From assembly GCA_028289375.1 (NCBI GenBank), contig JANQQK010000007.1:1-64000 (forward strand): DNA of 64,000 nucleotides, in the 5' to 3' direction. Made by a program: the position numbers and the translations under genes. The notes under the pieces are model-generated. The model ran no database searches and had not been told where the DNA came from. It worked only from the letters and a program-made list of their open reading frames with translations. This DNA is from Phycisphaerae bacterium. Its GTDB lineage: Bacteria; Planctomycetota; Phycisphaerae; UBA1845. This document shows positions 46,114-55,297 of this stretch, piece after piece (the first letter of the stretch is position 1; the number at the start of each line of letters is the position of its first letter).

Positions 46114-47969
46114 TACGGTGACGTCTCCTCGTTCGTCCGATGTTGACCGGAGGATGAGCTGACCTGGGCGATGGTGGACGGACGGATGAGGTCCGAAACC
46201 CGAGCGAAGACCGCACGTGGCATGGCCACGGCTTTTTCGTACAGCCCCTTCTCGTGCAGACTCAGATAAGCGAGCGATCCGCTTGTTCCGACGGAGACCG
46301 CCAGGATCAACGATGCCGACGGAACCAGGATGTACTTCTTCAGCGCCTGTTTGCGTCGTGCGGCGGTGGTCATGATCACGTCGATCGATTCGAGGATCGG
46401 CAGGCCAAGCCCTTCGATCACCTGGTTGCGTGTGCGGATCGTACGATCAAACAATTCGCTCAAGAGGACCATCACCGTTCCCAGACCGCCGCCCGTGACC
46501 AGTGCGAGCAACAGCACCGTGGTCAACCGTGGTGAAACCGGGATGTAGCTGCAACGGGCGGGCTTGATCTTCTCGAAGAGAATGCCGCGACTGCTGGCGT
46601 CGGCTTGGAGGACACGTCCGATCTGGTCTGCGTAGCTGCGGTAGAGGGAGAGATCATGGCGGGCACGTTCGACCTGTGCCTGACGCGTGCTGAATTCCTT
46701 GCGGCGGCGAAACGCCTCCTGTTGAACCTTCTCAAGTTCACCGATCCGAGCCTGAACGCGGTCAATTTCCTCCTGATTGGAAGCAACCAGTTTCTCGAGG
46801 ATTTCGACTTCAACGGCTGCGCTGTTGTTCATGTTCGCCGCTGTTGACTGCGGCGACATCGGCATCATCGGCAACTGCAGGACACGATTGGCAGCGGCGC
46901 GCTGCTCGTCGGCGATGTCCTGTTGTTCGATGGACACCATCAGCCGGTCAGCCTTTCGGCGAAGGGATTGAATCTCCGGGTGCCGATCGGTCATGCCACG
47001 CGATGACTTCAGATCATCAATGTCGTCCCAGACACCCTGAAGTTCCCGCGCAAGACGCAAACTCTCGCTGCTGCGGATGGCCGTCTCAATGCCAAGATCC
47101 GTGCCGACATTGGCCGTGAACCCGGACGACTTCGGTTGCGCGACGGGTAAGGACGGCAGTGCGTCGCGTCTTGCTTCCAAACGTGTTTCCATCTCGCTCT
47201 GCTTGCGCTTGAGCGACGTCAGATCGGTCCGCAGATTGTCCAGCTGGGCGAAACTGAATGTCGGGTGCAGCGGGTTCAACCCATGATGCTGCTGCTGAAA
47301 GGCCAGCAGGTCATCCTGAAGCTGCTCGACGACCGCCTGCCGCTGAGCCGCTTCCTCTTCAAAGTAGGCTTTGGTTTCCCCGAGCAGGTTCCCGATGCGC
47401 GCCTGTGTGGTATCGATGTAATGGTCGCGCACCTGATCAAGCAAGAGCTTCGCTGCGCGCGGATCTCCCATCGTCAGCCGCAACTCGATCATGTCGTGGT
47501 TCGGACTCTGATGGAGAAACGACACGTCGATCCCGCCTGACACAACTTCTGCCCACTGTCGCGGTTCGGTCAGATTCGCGTCGAATCGCGTCTTGAGTTG
47601 ATCCAGTAGGCTCGGCTCCTCGATCATCTCAGTCAACGACTGGACGTTGGCGACGTCATTAGCCAGCGTCCGTCGAAACGCCACGAATGCACCGGTTCCT
47701 TCCGATCGCGGCAGGTTGACGAGCACCGGATCGTCACGTCGCTCGAACACAGTCTTGGCGACGTAGCGCCTCGGAACGTAGAGGCTCATCACGAATGCCG
47801 CCGACGTGGCCAGACAAAATGGAATCAGAAAGACCCACTTGCGCACGGTCAGCACGCGGAGCACTTCCGAGACCGACCGTCGCATGTTTCCAAACGAATC
47901 GTTTGACGATTCGTACGGATTGTCCCAGTTGGGCGGCATGTTCATTTGTGGATCATGCATCTCGTTCAT
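46113..47969 (-). CDS. Wzz/GumC-like polysaccharide chain-length determinant
   Basis: The 618-residue protein has a short cytoplasmic N terminus with an Asn/Pro/Met-rich stretch. A first membrane helix (VFLIPFCLATSAAFVMSLYV) precedes a long periplasmic coiled coil, residues about 190-450, of the Wzz/GumC type. A second helix lies near residue 470 (TVLLLALVTGGGLGTVMVLL), followed by an additional helix and a tail. It controls polymer chain length and forms the periplasmic bridge with the outer-membrane exporter. It lies 12 nt behind the Wza-like gene and overlaps the kinase start. Confidence 0.88.
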   Translation of the reverse strand: MNEMHDPQMNMPPNWDNPYESSNDSFGNMRRSVSEVLRVLTVRKWVFLIPFCLATSAAFVMSLYVPRRYVAKTVFERRDDPVLVNLPRSEGTGAFVAFRRTLANDVANVQSLTEMIEEPSLLDQLKTRFDANLTEPRQWAEVVSGGIDVSFLHQSPNHDMIELRLTMGDPRAAKLLLDQVRDHYIDTTQARIGNLLGETKAYFEEEAAQRQAVVEQLQDDLLAFQQQHHGLNPLHPTFSFAQLDNLRTDLTSLKRKQSEMETRLEARRDALPSLPVAQPKSSGFTANVGTDLGIETAIRSSESLRLARELQGVWDDIDDLKSSRGMTDRHPEIQSLRRKADRLMVSIEQQDIADEQRAAANRVLQLPMMPMSPQSTAANMNNSAAVEVEILEKLVASNQEEIDRVQARIGELEKVQQEAFRRRKEFSTRQAQVERARHDLSLYRSYADQIGRVLQADASSRGILFEKIKPARCSYIPVSPRLTTVLLLALVTGGGLGTVMVLLSELFDRTIRTRNQVIEGLGLPILESIDVIMTTAARRKQALKKYILVPSASLILAVSVGTSGSLAYLSLHEKGLYEKAVAMPRAVFARVSDLIRPSTIAQVSSSSGQHRTNEETSP

Positions 47970-47980
47970 CAAGCGTTGCC

Positions 47981-48754
47981 TCAAAACGCAGCGGGAACCT
48001 GGCCAACACCCTGATCGTAGAACTGCTGAGTCGCCATCGCATTGGCTGGCGTGGCGTACGTTCGCATCGCCGGGCCAACCGGGTAGAGCAATTCCTGCAA
48101 CCGTAAACCAATCCACCCAAGGGGCGTCGGGGGCACGTACACGATGTCTCCCGGTTCCAGCATGAGATTCATCTTGGTGTCGCCCTTCTTGACGATCTGG
48201 TCGACATTGACCTCCACCATTTTGATCTCGTCATCGATGTGACTCGGACGAATGACCTTCACCCGCTGCTTCCATGCGATCAGATTGGGTTGCGAACGCG
48301 ACAGCGCCGTGAGCACCGTGTCGCGACCGGAATGTTTGAATGCCCCGTTTGCACCGACCTGGCCAAACACATAGAAGACGCTCGAATCGTGATCGGTGAT
48401 GGTGACGTGCACATCAGGCTCACGATAATACGGGGCGTACAATTCCTCGAGCTTGGACGCGATCTCGCGCGATGTCATGCCCACCACACGAACCTCGCCC
48501 ACAAGGCGAGCACTAATGCGACCATCTGCCTGGACGCGAAACAGGCGTCCGTGCAGTTCCTGAATCCGTGGCGACTCAACCTTGAATTGATCACCAGGCC
48601 CGATGCGTCCTTCCGTTCCGGAGGCAAGGTGCTCGTGATCCTTGAGAAACGCGGACAACTCGCGGTGCGTCGGTGTGGCTGTGCAGCCAACGCTAACCCC
48701 GATGCTGACCGTCGCAGCCAACCAGTAAAGATGATGGCGACCAGTTCTGACCAT
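47981..48754 (-). CDS. Wza-like polysaccharide export lipoprotein
   Basis: The 257-residue protein has a lipoprotein signal (VSIGVSVGCTATP). The Poly_export domain starts IGPGDQFKVESPRIQELHGR and has the repeat-like VFYVFGQVGANGAFKHSGRD (SLBB-type) and VKKGDTKMNLMLEPGDIVYV. Such proteins form the outer-membrane channel for capsule or exopolysaccharide. It is the first gene of the minus-strand export operon, with AAAGGA before the ATG. Export genes continue downstream: Wzz-like, kinase, glycosyltransferase and deacetylase. Confidence 0.9.
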   Translation of the reverse strand: MVRTGRHHLYWLAATVSIGVSVGCTATPTHRELSAFLKDHEHLASGTEGRIGPGDQFKVESPRIQELHGRLFRVQADGRISARLVGEVRVVGMTSREIASKLEELYAPYYREPDVHVTITDHDSSVFYVFGQVGANGAFKHSGRDTVLTALSRSQPNLIAWKQRVKVIRPSHIDDEIKMVEVNVDQIVKKGDTKMNLMLEPGDIVYVPPTPLGWIGLRLQELLYPVGPAMRTYATPANAMATQQFYDQGVGQVPAAF

Positions 48755-48821
48755 GTTGCGTCATTCCTTTGACCGAGCCGTATGGGACCCACATTGCTCC
48801 ATGCTCGTCGATCGAGCCGAC

Positions 48822-48877
48822 AATCTCGGACCTGCCCATTTATCGGGTTGGGATGGGGCCTCCTAAATCTCGGACCT
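48822..48877 (+). repeat. 12-bp direct repeats in the divergent export promoter region
   Basis: AATCTCGGACCT occurs exactly at 48822-48833 and 48866-48877, starting 44 bp apart (about four helical turns), with a GGACCT at 48885-48890. The 316-bp region 48755-49070 separates the export operon from the divergent ATPase gene and holds no other recognisable feature. The repeats are candidates for a shared regulator site. Confidence 0.4.
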
Positions 48878-49070
48878 TGTTTTTGGACCTGATTGTGGCT
48901 GTTTTGGTGAATCCGGGTGGGCACGCCCGATAATGTCGCGCGGTGCGAGGAGTTGGCTCATTTATGCCAAAGGCAGACCCGGTTGAGACCGATATTCCAA
49001 GCGTCCGGGTTATGCGGACCCAGGGAGAATGCACCCAGAAGAGGCGATTGATCCGCGGCGGTTTCCGTTC

Positions 49071-50618
49071 ATGTACATTGAATATTTCAAACTGACGTAT
49101 CCCCCGTTCCAGGACACGCCGAATCCCCACTTCTTCTTCGAGACCGAAGAGCGGACAGAGGCACTCGCGTCGATGTGGTACACGATCATGCAACGGCGGG
49201 GGCTGATGCTCCTGACCGGGGACGCCGGCGTGGGCAAATCGATGCTCGTGCGCATGCTGATCGACCGACTGCACAAACAGGCGGTGTTTGTCGAACCCGG
49301 TGCCCACCAATGCAGTGACACAGACGTCGCGCACGCCATCTGCGCCGAGCTGAATTTCAGTCCACCCGGCGATGCCACACCCGCACAGCTCCAGAGATTC
49401 GTTCTTGATGGGCTTGCGGAAACAGCACGAGGCAGCCGACCCGTCGCCCTCATCGTCGATGGTGCCAATGCGTTGTCCGAAAGCGCGTTTCGCTTCATCG
49501 CACAGTTGTCCGATCTGGATGCATCCACCACCAAGTTGATCCAAATCCTCTTCGTGGGCGACGCCTCGCTGCGACACCGATTGCACGCGTCTGCCTATCA
49601 GACCATTCGCCAGCGACTGTCACGTGTTTGTCACCTCTCACCATTCACGGCGGAAGAGACAGCCGGTTACATCCGACACCGTCTGTCACTCTGTGGATGC
49701 GAGAGCGGCGAGTTGTTCACGGACGCTGCCCTCGAGCGCGTTCACGCGACCACCAACGGTGTGCCCCGCGTCATCAACACGATCTGTGACAACGCGATGC
49801 TCGTCGCCATGAGCGACGAATCGGAATACGTGGACGCGCAACACGTCGACGAAGCCGCCACGATGATCGACTGCGAGCCGCTCGATCTACCGGCATACAG
49901 TGGTGACGATGTGTATGAGGGATCATCCGGAACGCGCGGCATGCACGGCGATTCGCCGATGGAGCTGAATCTGCTGTCCGATCAGATTGACCAACTTCGC
50001 GCGATCACCGACATGGTCCGCCATTCGGGATTCTCAATGCGGCGCCCTGGCAACGCGGCCAACATGCCACCACGGTCGCGTCTGCACAACCAGACCGATC
50101 CAACACGCAACACGGATGAGCTTCTCCAACGCCTGAGCAGAATTGAGCAACAGGTGCGTGACTCAGCGAAGGAATCCCCAAGGCAGGCGACCAACCTTCA
50201 GAATCGACTCGACGCCATCGAGAAGGGTCTGCACGGCATGGCCGACCGCGACGAGACGTGGAAACACCAACTGCGCGACGAACTCAAGGTTGACCCACCA
50301 TCACCGCACGAAACCGATCCGCCCACGCAGCCACCGGCGACGACCGCGGAAGTCGAGGTCCATGTTGTCGAATACGAACCATTCGAACACCAGCCAGACA
50401 CACAGGATGCCGCGACAGGGGCGCCAGCAAGCGAACCGGTTGATGAAGAGCTCGAGATGATGTCGAAAAGCGTGGCGGAACGTTTGCGTCACCGTCGTGA
50501 GCGACGCGCAGAGCGGGCCAAACCAGGGACCGACCATCAACCGGCAGAAGATCTGCTCCAGAACGTACAAGATCTCGATTCGCTGATCAGCGAAATGTGC
50601 CGCCGAGACCCAAGCTAG
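49071..50618 (+). CDS. ExeA/GspA-type AAA ATPase with long acidic C-terminal extension
   Basis: The 515-residue protein opens MYIEYFKLTYPPFQDTPNPH, typical of ExeA-type ATPases. It has Walker A GDAGVGKS at residues 50-57 and the Walker B VALIVDGANAL near 125. From about residue 290 on it is hydrophilic with a coiled-coil-like stretch and an Arg-rich SKSVAERLRHRRERRAERA. Such ATPases accompany type II secretion and, in exosortase or capsule loci, exopolysaccharide export. The start is at 49071 because the family begins there; an in-frame ATG at 49029 has only a crowded ribosome site. Its stop overlaps the convergent gene by 4 nt. Confidence 0.83.
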   Translation: MYIEYFKLTYPPFQDTPNPHFFFETEERTEALASMWYTIMQRRGLMLLTGDAGVGKSMLVRMLIDRLHKQAVFVEPGAHQCSDTDVAHAICAELNFSPPGDATPAQLQRFVLDGLAETARGSRPVALIVDGANALSESAFRFIAQLSDLDASTTKLIQILFVGDASLRHRLHASAYQTIRQRLSRVCHLSPFTAEETAGYIRHRLSLCGCESGELFTDAALERVHATTNGVPRVINTICDNAMLVAMSDESEYVDAQHVDEAATMIDCEPLDLPAYSGDDVYEGSSGTRGMHGDSPMELNLLSDQIDQLRAITDMVRHSGFSMRRPGNAANMPPRSRLHNQTDPTRNTDELLQRLSRIEQQVRDSAKESPRQATNLQNRLDAIEKGLHGMADRDETWKHQLRDELKVDPPSPHETDPPTQPPATTAEVEVHVVEYEPFEHQPDTQDAATGAPASEPVDEELEMMSKSVAERLRHRRERRAERAKPGTDHQPAEDLLQNVQDLDSLISEMCRRDPS

Positions 50619-51448
50619 GGCGTTTCGCGTTCACCACGCGGTGCCCGCAGCCCACGTGGTTTCGATTCGGCATCCTCGATGGACTCTCCGTTGTCCAACT
50701 TGCGTTCCAGCACTTCGAACTTCTCGCGTTGATCGTTGTTGAGCACTTCGAGAATGCCACTGCGGAGCTTGGCTTCGTCCGCCTTGGTCACGCGCGGGTC
50801 GGAAGCGTCTTGGCTCCAAAGACTCTTATGTGTGCGAAACAGCCGCCTCAGCTCAGTCCATTGTTCCCGCGATAAATCGAGCTTGCCGGCCATGCGGAAA
50901 TAGCGCACGCCGCGGCTCTCCTGTGTTGGCATCATGGTGGCTTTGAGGCGGGCCTCACGCGCCAACGCGCGGTATTGATCGGCTTGCTTGCGGTTCAACT
51001 CATCGAGCACGCGGGCATCGAAATCGTTGTTGGCCATCCGCAGACCCGTGTTTGGCCCGATCAGGTCGCGCATCTCGATCTGCAACTCGCGGAGTCGTTC
51101 CATGTTGCGCTCCTGACGCGCTTTGGCTTGCTCAGCACGCAGTTTCGCGATCCGCCCAGTGTTTTCCGAACGCGACTTGTCCCATTTGGCAGACATCTCC
51201 CGGATGTGGCGAATCTGCTCGGCGAAGATCGTGTCGATCTTCTCTTTCTGCTCCGCTTCGAGTGTCATCTGCTCATCCACCAACGCCTTGAGCGACTCGA
51301 GCATCTGGACATGCCGCGCCACGGTTCCGCCGCGTTGCCGCGCGTTGCCGCCGCGTTTGTTCGGCTTGTCGCTGCCTTGAAGCGTCGAGACAGACACCAA
51401 CGCGAACAAGGCAGCCATCAGCATGAGCGTTCCATTCCGTCTTTTCAT
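50615..51448 (-). CDS. Secreted helical protein, Spy/CpxP-like
   Basis: The 277-residue protein has a signal peptide (MLMAALFALVSVSTLQGSD). It is almost wholly alpha-helical with many Glu, Lys, Arg and Gln residues, for example EEQKEKIDTIFAEQIRHIRE-like stretches and LDLSREQWTELRRLFRTHKS. This layout resembles LTXXQ-type periplasmic proteins such as Spy and CpxP, but clear motifs are not seen. ATG at 51448 has AGGAG 8-10 nt upstream; a longer in-frame start at 51571 would hide the signal peptide. Its stop interlocks with the ATPase gene. Confidence 0.65.
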   Translation of the reverse strand: MKRRNGTLMLMAALFALVSVSTLQGSDKPNKRGGNARQRGGTVARHVQMLESLKALVDEQMTLEAEQKEKIDTIFAEQIRHIREMSAKWDKSRSENTGRIAKLRAEQAKARQERNMERLRELQIEMRDLIGPNTGLRMANNDFDARVLDELNRKQADQYRALAREARLKATMMPTQESRGVRYFRMAGKLDLSREQWTELRRLFRTHKSLWSQDASDPRVTKADEAKLRSGILEVLNNDQREKFEVLERKLDNGESIEDAESKPRGLRAPRGERETP

Positions 51449-51610
51449 CGCGCGTATCTCCTTGTACAACTTCGCGCATGTCTGCGACGATCCAGCCAAC
51501 GCAGTGTACCGCAACTCCCCGCGATCATCGATCGGGAAGCCGCGTCGGCAACCCGCGACGACACGCTTCATCCGACATCAACGCATTGGCAGTCTAAACC
51601 CGGACCATCT

Positions 51611-53188
51611 ATGTACTTACACGCCATCATCGCCTACTGCCTGCTGATCTGGTGGCTTCAGGAACGCCCGGTCGAGCCCTGGTTCGGCGGAACGGGCATC
51701 ATGTGGGCGATCGTCATCGGGCAAATGTTCGTCGTTGCGTTCATGGCCACTTTGGCGTCGCGGTCAGCCGTCCGTGTGTTCGATGGATCGCCCGACGGGC
51801 CACACGAAGCCCAACACCTGCTTCATCGCAACAACTTTATTCTGCGATCATTCGTGCTGCTAACGTTCGTCGCGTGCCTGGCGTTGACGCCGTGGGTGCA
51901 GCGCGTTGGCGACGTTGGCTTTCTCGATGCCGTACCGGGTCTGGCTGGCTTCGTCATGCTGACGCCCTACCTGATGACTGCGACCATCGGCATGGCGTGC
52001 ACGTTTCCAATCGATCGCAAGATTCGATTCTGGGTGGCAGGGACGCAGGCGTGGCAGACCGGCGTCGTGCCGCACGTCTGGGACTTCAAGAGCTACCTCG
52101 GTTTCAACGTCCGCCATCAATTGCTGGCGGTGGTCATCCCGACGACCATCATCCTCGCGGCCTTCGATGTCACCACGAAGTACGAACGCGAGATAAAAGA
52201 CGCATTCAAGATCGTCTGGGCACCGGACGCGCTGCTTGGGCTGACATCGGCCGTCGTGTTTGTGTTCGCGCCGTGGATGCTTCGGCACATCTGGACGACC
52301 CAACGCCTGCCGGACGGACCACTGCGGTCAAACTTGGAGGCCATGTGCGACCGCATTGGATTGAAATGTCGCGATATTCTCATTTGGCGAAGCGGTGGCA
52401 TGATCGTCAACGCCGCCGTCATGGGCATCTTCGCGCGGATTCGCTACGTCATGATCAGCGACGGCCTTCTTAACGCCCTCACCGACAAACAGATCGAGGC
52501 GGTCTTCGGCCACGAAGCAGGCCACGTCAAGCGTCACCACATTCAGCACTTCCTCGTCTTCGCCCTCGGCAGCATGCTGGTCGCTGGCGGTGTAATGCAA
52601 GCGACCGCCATTTGGGAAGAACAAATCGAGGTCGTTCTGCCATTCGCACTAACGACGTGGTCCATTCAGTTTCTCGGCCTGGCGACGCTGGTGATCATCT
52701 GGGGCGTGGGATTCGGCTTTGTGTCGCGGCGATTCGAACGACAGGCGGATCTGTTCGGTGCGCGATGCGCGTCACCCGATGCCGACACAGACTGCGACGA
52801 ACCCTGCGGCGTCCATCCATCACTGAAAGATGAACATCGGACACCACCACCGCTGTGCACCACCGGCGTGAAGACGTTCAACAGTGCCCTCGAAGCCGTC
52901 GCGGTCATGAACGGCATCCCCATCGAGGAACGAAGCTGGCGGCATTCGTCCATCGCCAGCCGGATGGAGCACCTGTCATCACTTGCCGCTGACCGCAACC
53001 GTCTGCAACAATTCGAACGGCTGGTCAGCCGCATCAAGCGCGTGCAGTTGGCGATCGCGATTCTCGGCATCGTCGTCACAGCCGTCTACGGAGCCTATAT
53101 ATACACGCCGCGCGAACGCGCGGTCTCTGCCGAAAGCAGCAACCAGGTCGCAACTGCCCCTGACACCACGGACAACCGTGCGAACTGA
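51611..53188 (+). CDS. M48 family membrane metalloprotease
   Basis: The 525-residue protein has about seven hydrophobic helices before a zinc site, HEAGH at residues 301-305, two more helices, and the third-ligand motif FERQAD (Glu376). These are the HExxH and ExxxD motifs of HtpX/Ste24-type M48 peptidases, which degrade membrane proteins or process prenylated substrates. A Cys-bearing insertion (DADTDCDEPCGVHPSLKDEH) follows the third ligand. ATG at 51611 has no good ribosome site; in-frame starts further upstream would overlap the opposite-strand gene. The antiporter gene follows 11 nt downstream. Confidence 0.85.
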   Translation: MYLHAIIAYCLLIWWLQERPVEPWFGGTGIMWAIVIGQMFVVAFMATLASRSAVRVFDGSPDGPHEAQHLLHRNNFILRSFVLLTFVACLALTPWVQRVGDVGFLDAVPGLAGFVMLTPYLMTATIGMACTFPIDRKIRFWVAGTQAWQTGVVPHVWDFKSYLGFNVRHQLLAVVIPTTIILAAFDVTTKYEREIKDAFKIVWAPDALLGLTSAVVFVFAPWMLRHIWTTQRLPDGPLRSNLEAMCDRIGLKCRDILIWRSGGMIVNAAVMGIFARIRYVMISDGLLNALTDKQIEAVFGHEAGHVKRHHIQHFLVFALGSMLVAGGVMQATAIWEEQIEVVLPFALTTWSIQFLGLATLVIIWGVGFGFVSRRFERQADLFGARCASPDADTDCDEPCGVHPSLKDEHRTPPPLCTTGVKTFNSALEAVAVMNGIPIEERSWRHSSIASRMEHLSSLAADRNRLQQFERLVSRIKRVQLAIAILGIVVTAVYGAYIYTPRERAVSAESSNQVATAPDTTDNRAN

Positions 53189-53199
53189 GGATCAGCACC

Positions 53200-55017
53200 A
53201 TGCTTGACAACCCGCTAATGCTGATATCCATCATCGTGGTCGGCGGTATTTTCGCGCAGTGGTTGTCGTGGCGCATCGGCGTGCCATCGATTCTGCTGCT
53301 GCTGCTTTCCGGTGTCGTCTTCGGACCGATCACAGGCCTGATCGATCCCGACGCCCTTTTCGGCGATCTCATTCAACCCGTCGTTGCTATATCCGTCGGC
53401 TTGATTCTCTATGAGGGCGGACTGACGCTGAAGATCTCCGATCTGCCCAAGGTCGGCACGGTCGTGCGCAACCTCGTCAGCGTTGGCGCGCTGGCAACGT
53501 GGATCGTCTCCGCATTGGCCGCCAATCTGATTCTCGGTTTGTCCGCCGCGCTGTCCGCACTTCTGGGAGCCGTCCTCGTCGTCACAGGCCCGACCGTCAT
53601 CACGCCGCTCCTGCGACACATCCGGCCCAAGGGCGCCGTCGGTTCGATCCTGAAATGGGAAGGCATCGTCATCGACCCGATCGGCGCGACGCTCACCATC
53701 CTCGTTTTCGAAGCCATCAAAATCGGCAGCACCACCGAAGCCACCGGCCACATCGTCGCCGCCGTGCTCAAGACGATCTTCATCGGCGGCGGATTCGGGT
53801 TCGTTGCAGCCGCCATACTCGTGCTGCTTCTCCAACGGTTCTGGATTCCGGACTACCTGCAGAACGCCGTATCGCTCATGCTCGTCATTGCCGCGTTCAC
53901 CGGCTCCAACTTGCTGCAACACGAATCGGGACTGCTGGCCGCGACGGTCATGGGGTTCGTGCTGGCCAACCAAAAGCGCGTCGACGTCGAGGACATTGTG
54001 GAGTTCAAGGAGAATCTGCAGGTCCTCCTGATTTCCATGCTCTTCGTCGTCCTCGCCGCCCGCCTGGACATCGCCGATCTGAAAGCCATCGCCCTGCCGG
54101 GGACAATATTCGTCGCCGTGTTGATTCTCGTGGCGCGACCTGTCGGCGTTTGGTTGTCGACGATGGGGTCCGCCCTTTCCAAGCCCGAACGCATCTTCAT
54201 GGCCCTACTCGCACCGCGCGGCATCGTTGCGGCTGCGGTGGCATCCGTGCTCGCGCTGGAGCTGGAGCATCAGGGCATGGAAGGCGCCCGTACCATCGTG
54301 GCGGCCACCTTCATCACGATCATCCTCACCGTCGCGTTTTACGGATTGGCTGCGCCCGGCATCGCCCGCAAGCTCGGCATCGCAGAGTCTGATCCACAGG
54401 GCATCCTGTTTGCCGGTGCGAGCGAGTGGGTCCAGGAAATTGCCCAACTGCTGCAGAAGCAGGGCCTCCGCGTCCTGCTGGTCGACAGCAATTACGACAA
54501 CATTCAAAAGGCACGGATGTCCGGCCTGCCCGCCGTTCGCCGCAGCATCCTGGCCGAGCACCTTCTGGACATGCTCGAATTGGCCGGCATCGGTCGCATC
54601 CTCGCGGTCACGCCCAACGACTGGGTCAACGTGCTCGCCCTTCAACGCTTCAACCGCGTGTTCGGTCGGGTCAACTGTTACCAACTCGTCTGGCGACCAA
54701 AACAGAAGCAACTCGAACGTCACGAGCACCTGCTGGGTCGTCCTCTCTTCAGCGAGAAGGTCAACGGTGCGAAGCTCTCACGCCTCAAGGAACGCGAGTT
54801 CGTCGCCAAAGCAACCAAGATTACCAAGGACTTCACGTACGCCAATTTCCTAGACAAGTACGATGAAAACGTCGTCCCACTGTTCCTCATGGACGAGCAG
54901 AAGAAGCTTCGCATCCTCACCACCGACCAACCCATCGAACCGCAACCTGGTCAGACCATTCTGGCGTTCGTGCAAAGTACATCACCGCCACCCGACCCTA
55001 CCCCGGACGTCGATTGA
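53200..55017 (+). CDS. CPA1 cation:proton antiporter with C-terminal RCK-like domain
   Basis: The 605-residue protein has 12 or so hydrophobic helices in the first 390 residues with the family's VVTGPTVITPLLRHIRPKG and FGPITGLIDPD blocks. After LGIAESDPQGILFAGASEWV there is a cytoplasmic domain with a Rossmann-like RVLLVDSNYDNIQKARMSGL (TrkA-N/RCK type) and a final TrkA-C-like part. It probably exchanges Na+ or K+ for H+ and is gated by nucleotide. GGATCAGCACC precedes the ATG. It may be co-transcribed with the M48 protease gene 11 nt upstream. Confidence 0.88.
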   Translation: MLDNPLMLISIIVVGGIFAQWLSWRIGVPSILLLLLSGVVFGPITGLIDPDALFGDLIQPVVAISVGLILYEGGLTLKISDLPKVGTVVRNLVSVGALATWIVSALAANLILGLSAALSALLGAVLVVTGPTVITPLLRHIRPKGAVGSILKWEGIVIDPIGATLTILVFEAIKIGSTTEATGHIVAAVLKTIFIGGGFGFVAAAILVLLLQRFWIPDYLQNAVSLMLVIAAFTGSNLLQHESGLLAATVMGFVLANQKRVDVEDIVEFKENLQVLLISMLFVVLAARLDIADLKAIALPGTIFVAVLILVARPVGVWLSTMGSALSKPERIFMALLAPRGIVAAAVASVLALELEHQGMEGARTIVAATFITIILTVAFYGLAAPGIARKLGIAESDPQGILFAGASEWVQEIAQLLQKQGLRVLLVDSNYDNIQKARMSGLPAVRRSILAEHLLDMLELAGIGRILAVTPNDWVNVLALQRFNRVFGRVNCYQLVWRPKQKQLERHEHLLGRPLFSEKVNGAKLSRLKEREFVAKATKITKDFTYANFLDKYDENVVPLFLMDEQKKLRILTTDQPIEPQPGQTILAFVQSTSPPPDPTPDVD

Positions 55018-55297
55018 CCCGCGCTTCCCATCAGGTAGACCGAACTCCAGACAATGACTGAGGCCTGGGCGCCGGAAGAACCGGACAGTCCTCATGGCGA
55101 ACGGGGTCTCGCCGTCCTTTCCCACCAGCGTTCGCGCGACTTCGGGACGACGAGTAGGTTGCATTCGGCCCGATCAGACCGATCCGCCGCCCCACGGACG
55201 AACTTTGACGATCCACAATATCTCGCATCGACGGAATAAGATCGGGACTCGAAGGGTTGTCCGCCATAGGATCACACCAACCTCGGAGCAACCCGGC
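55018..55297 (+). other. Intergenic region before the DUF3179 gene
   Basis: This 280-bp stretch has no convincing coding frame or terminator. A GGAG at 55283-55286, 11 nt before the ATG at 55298, is a possible ribosome site. It presumably carries the promoter of the DUF3179 gene, but no box is convincing. Confidence 0.4.
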
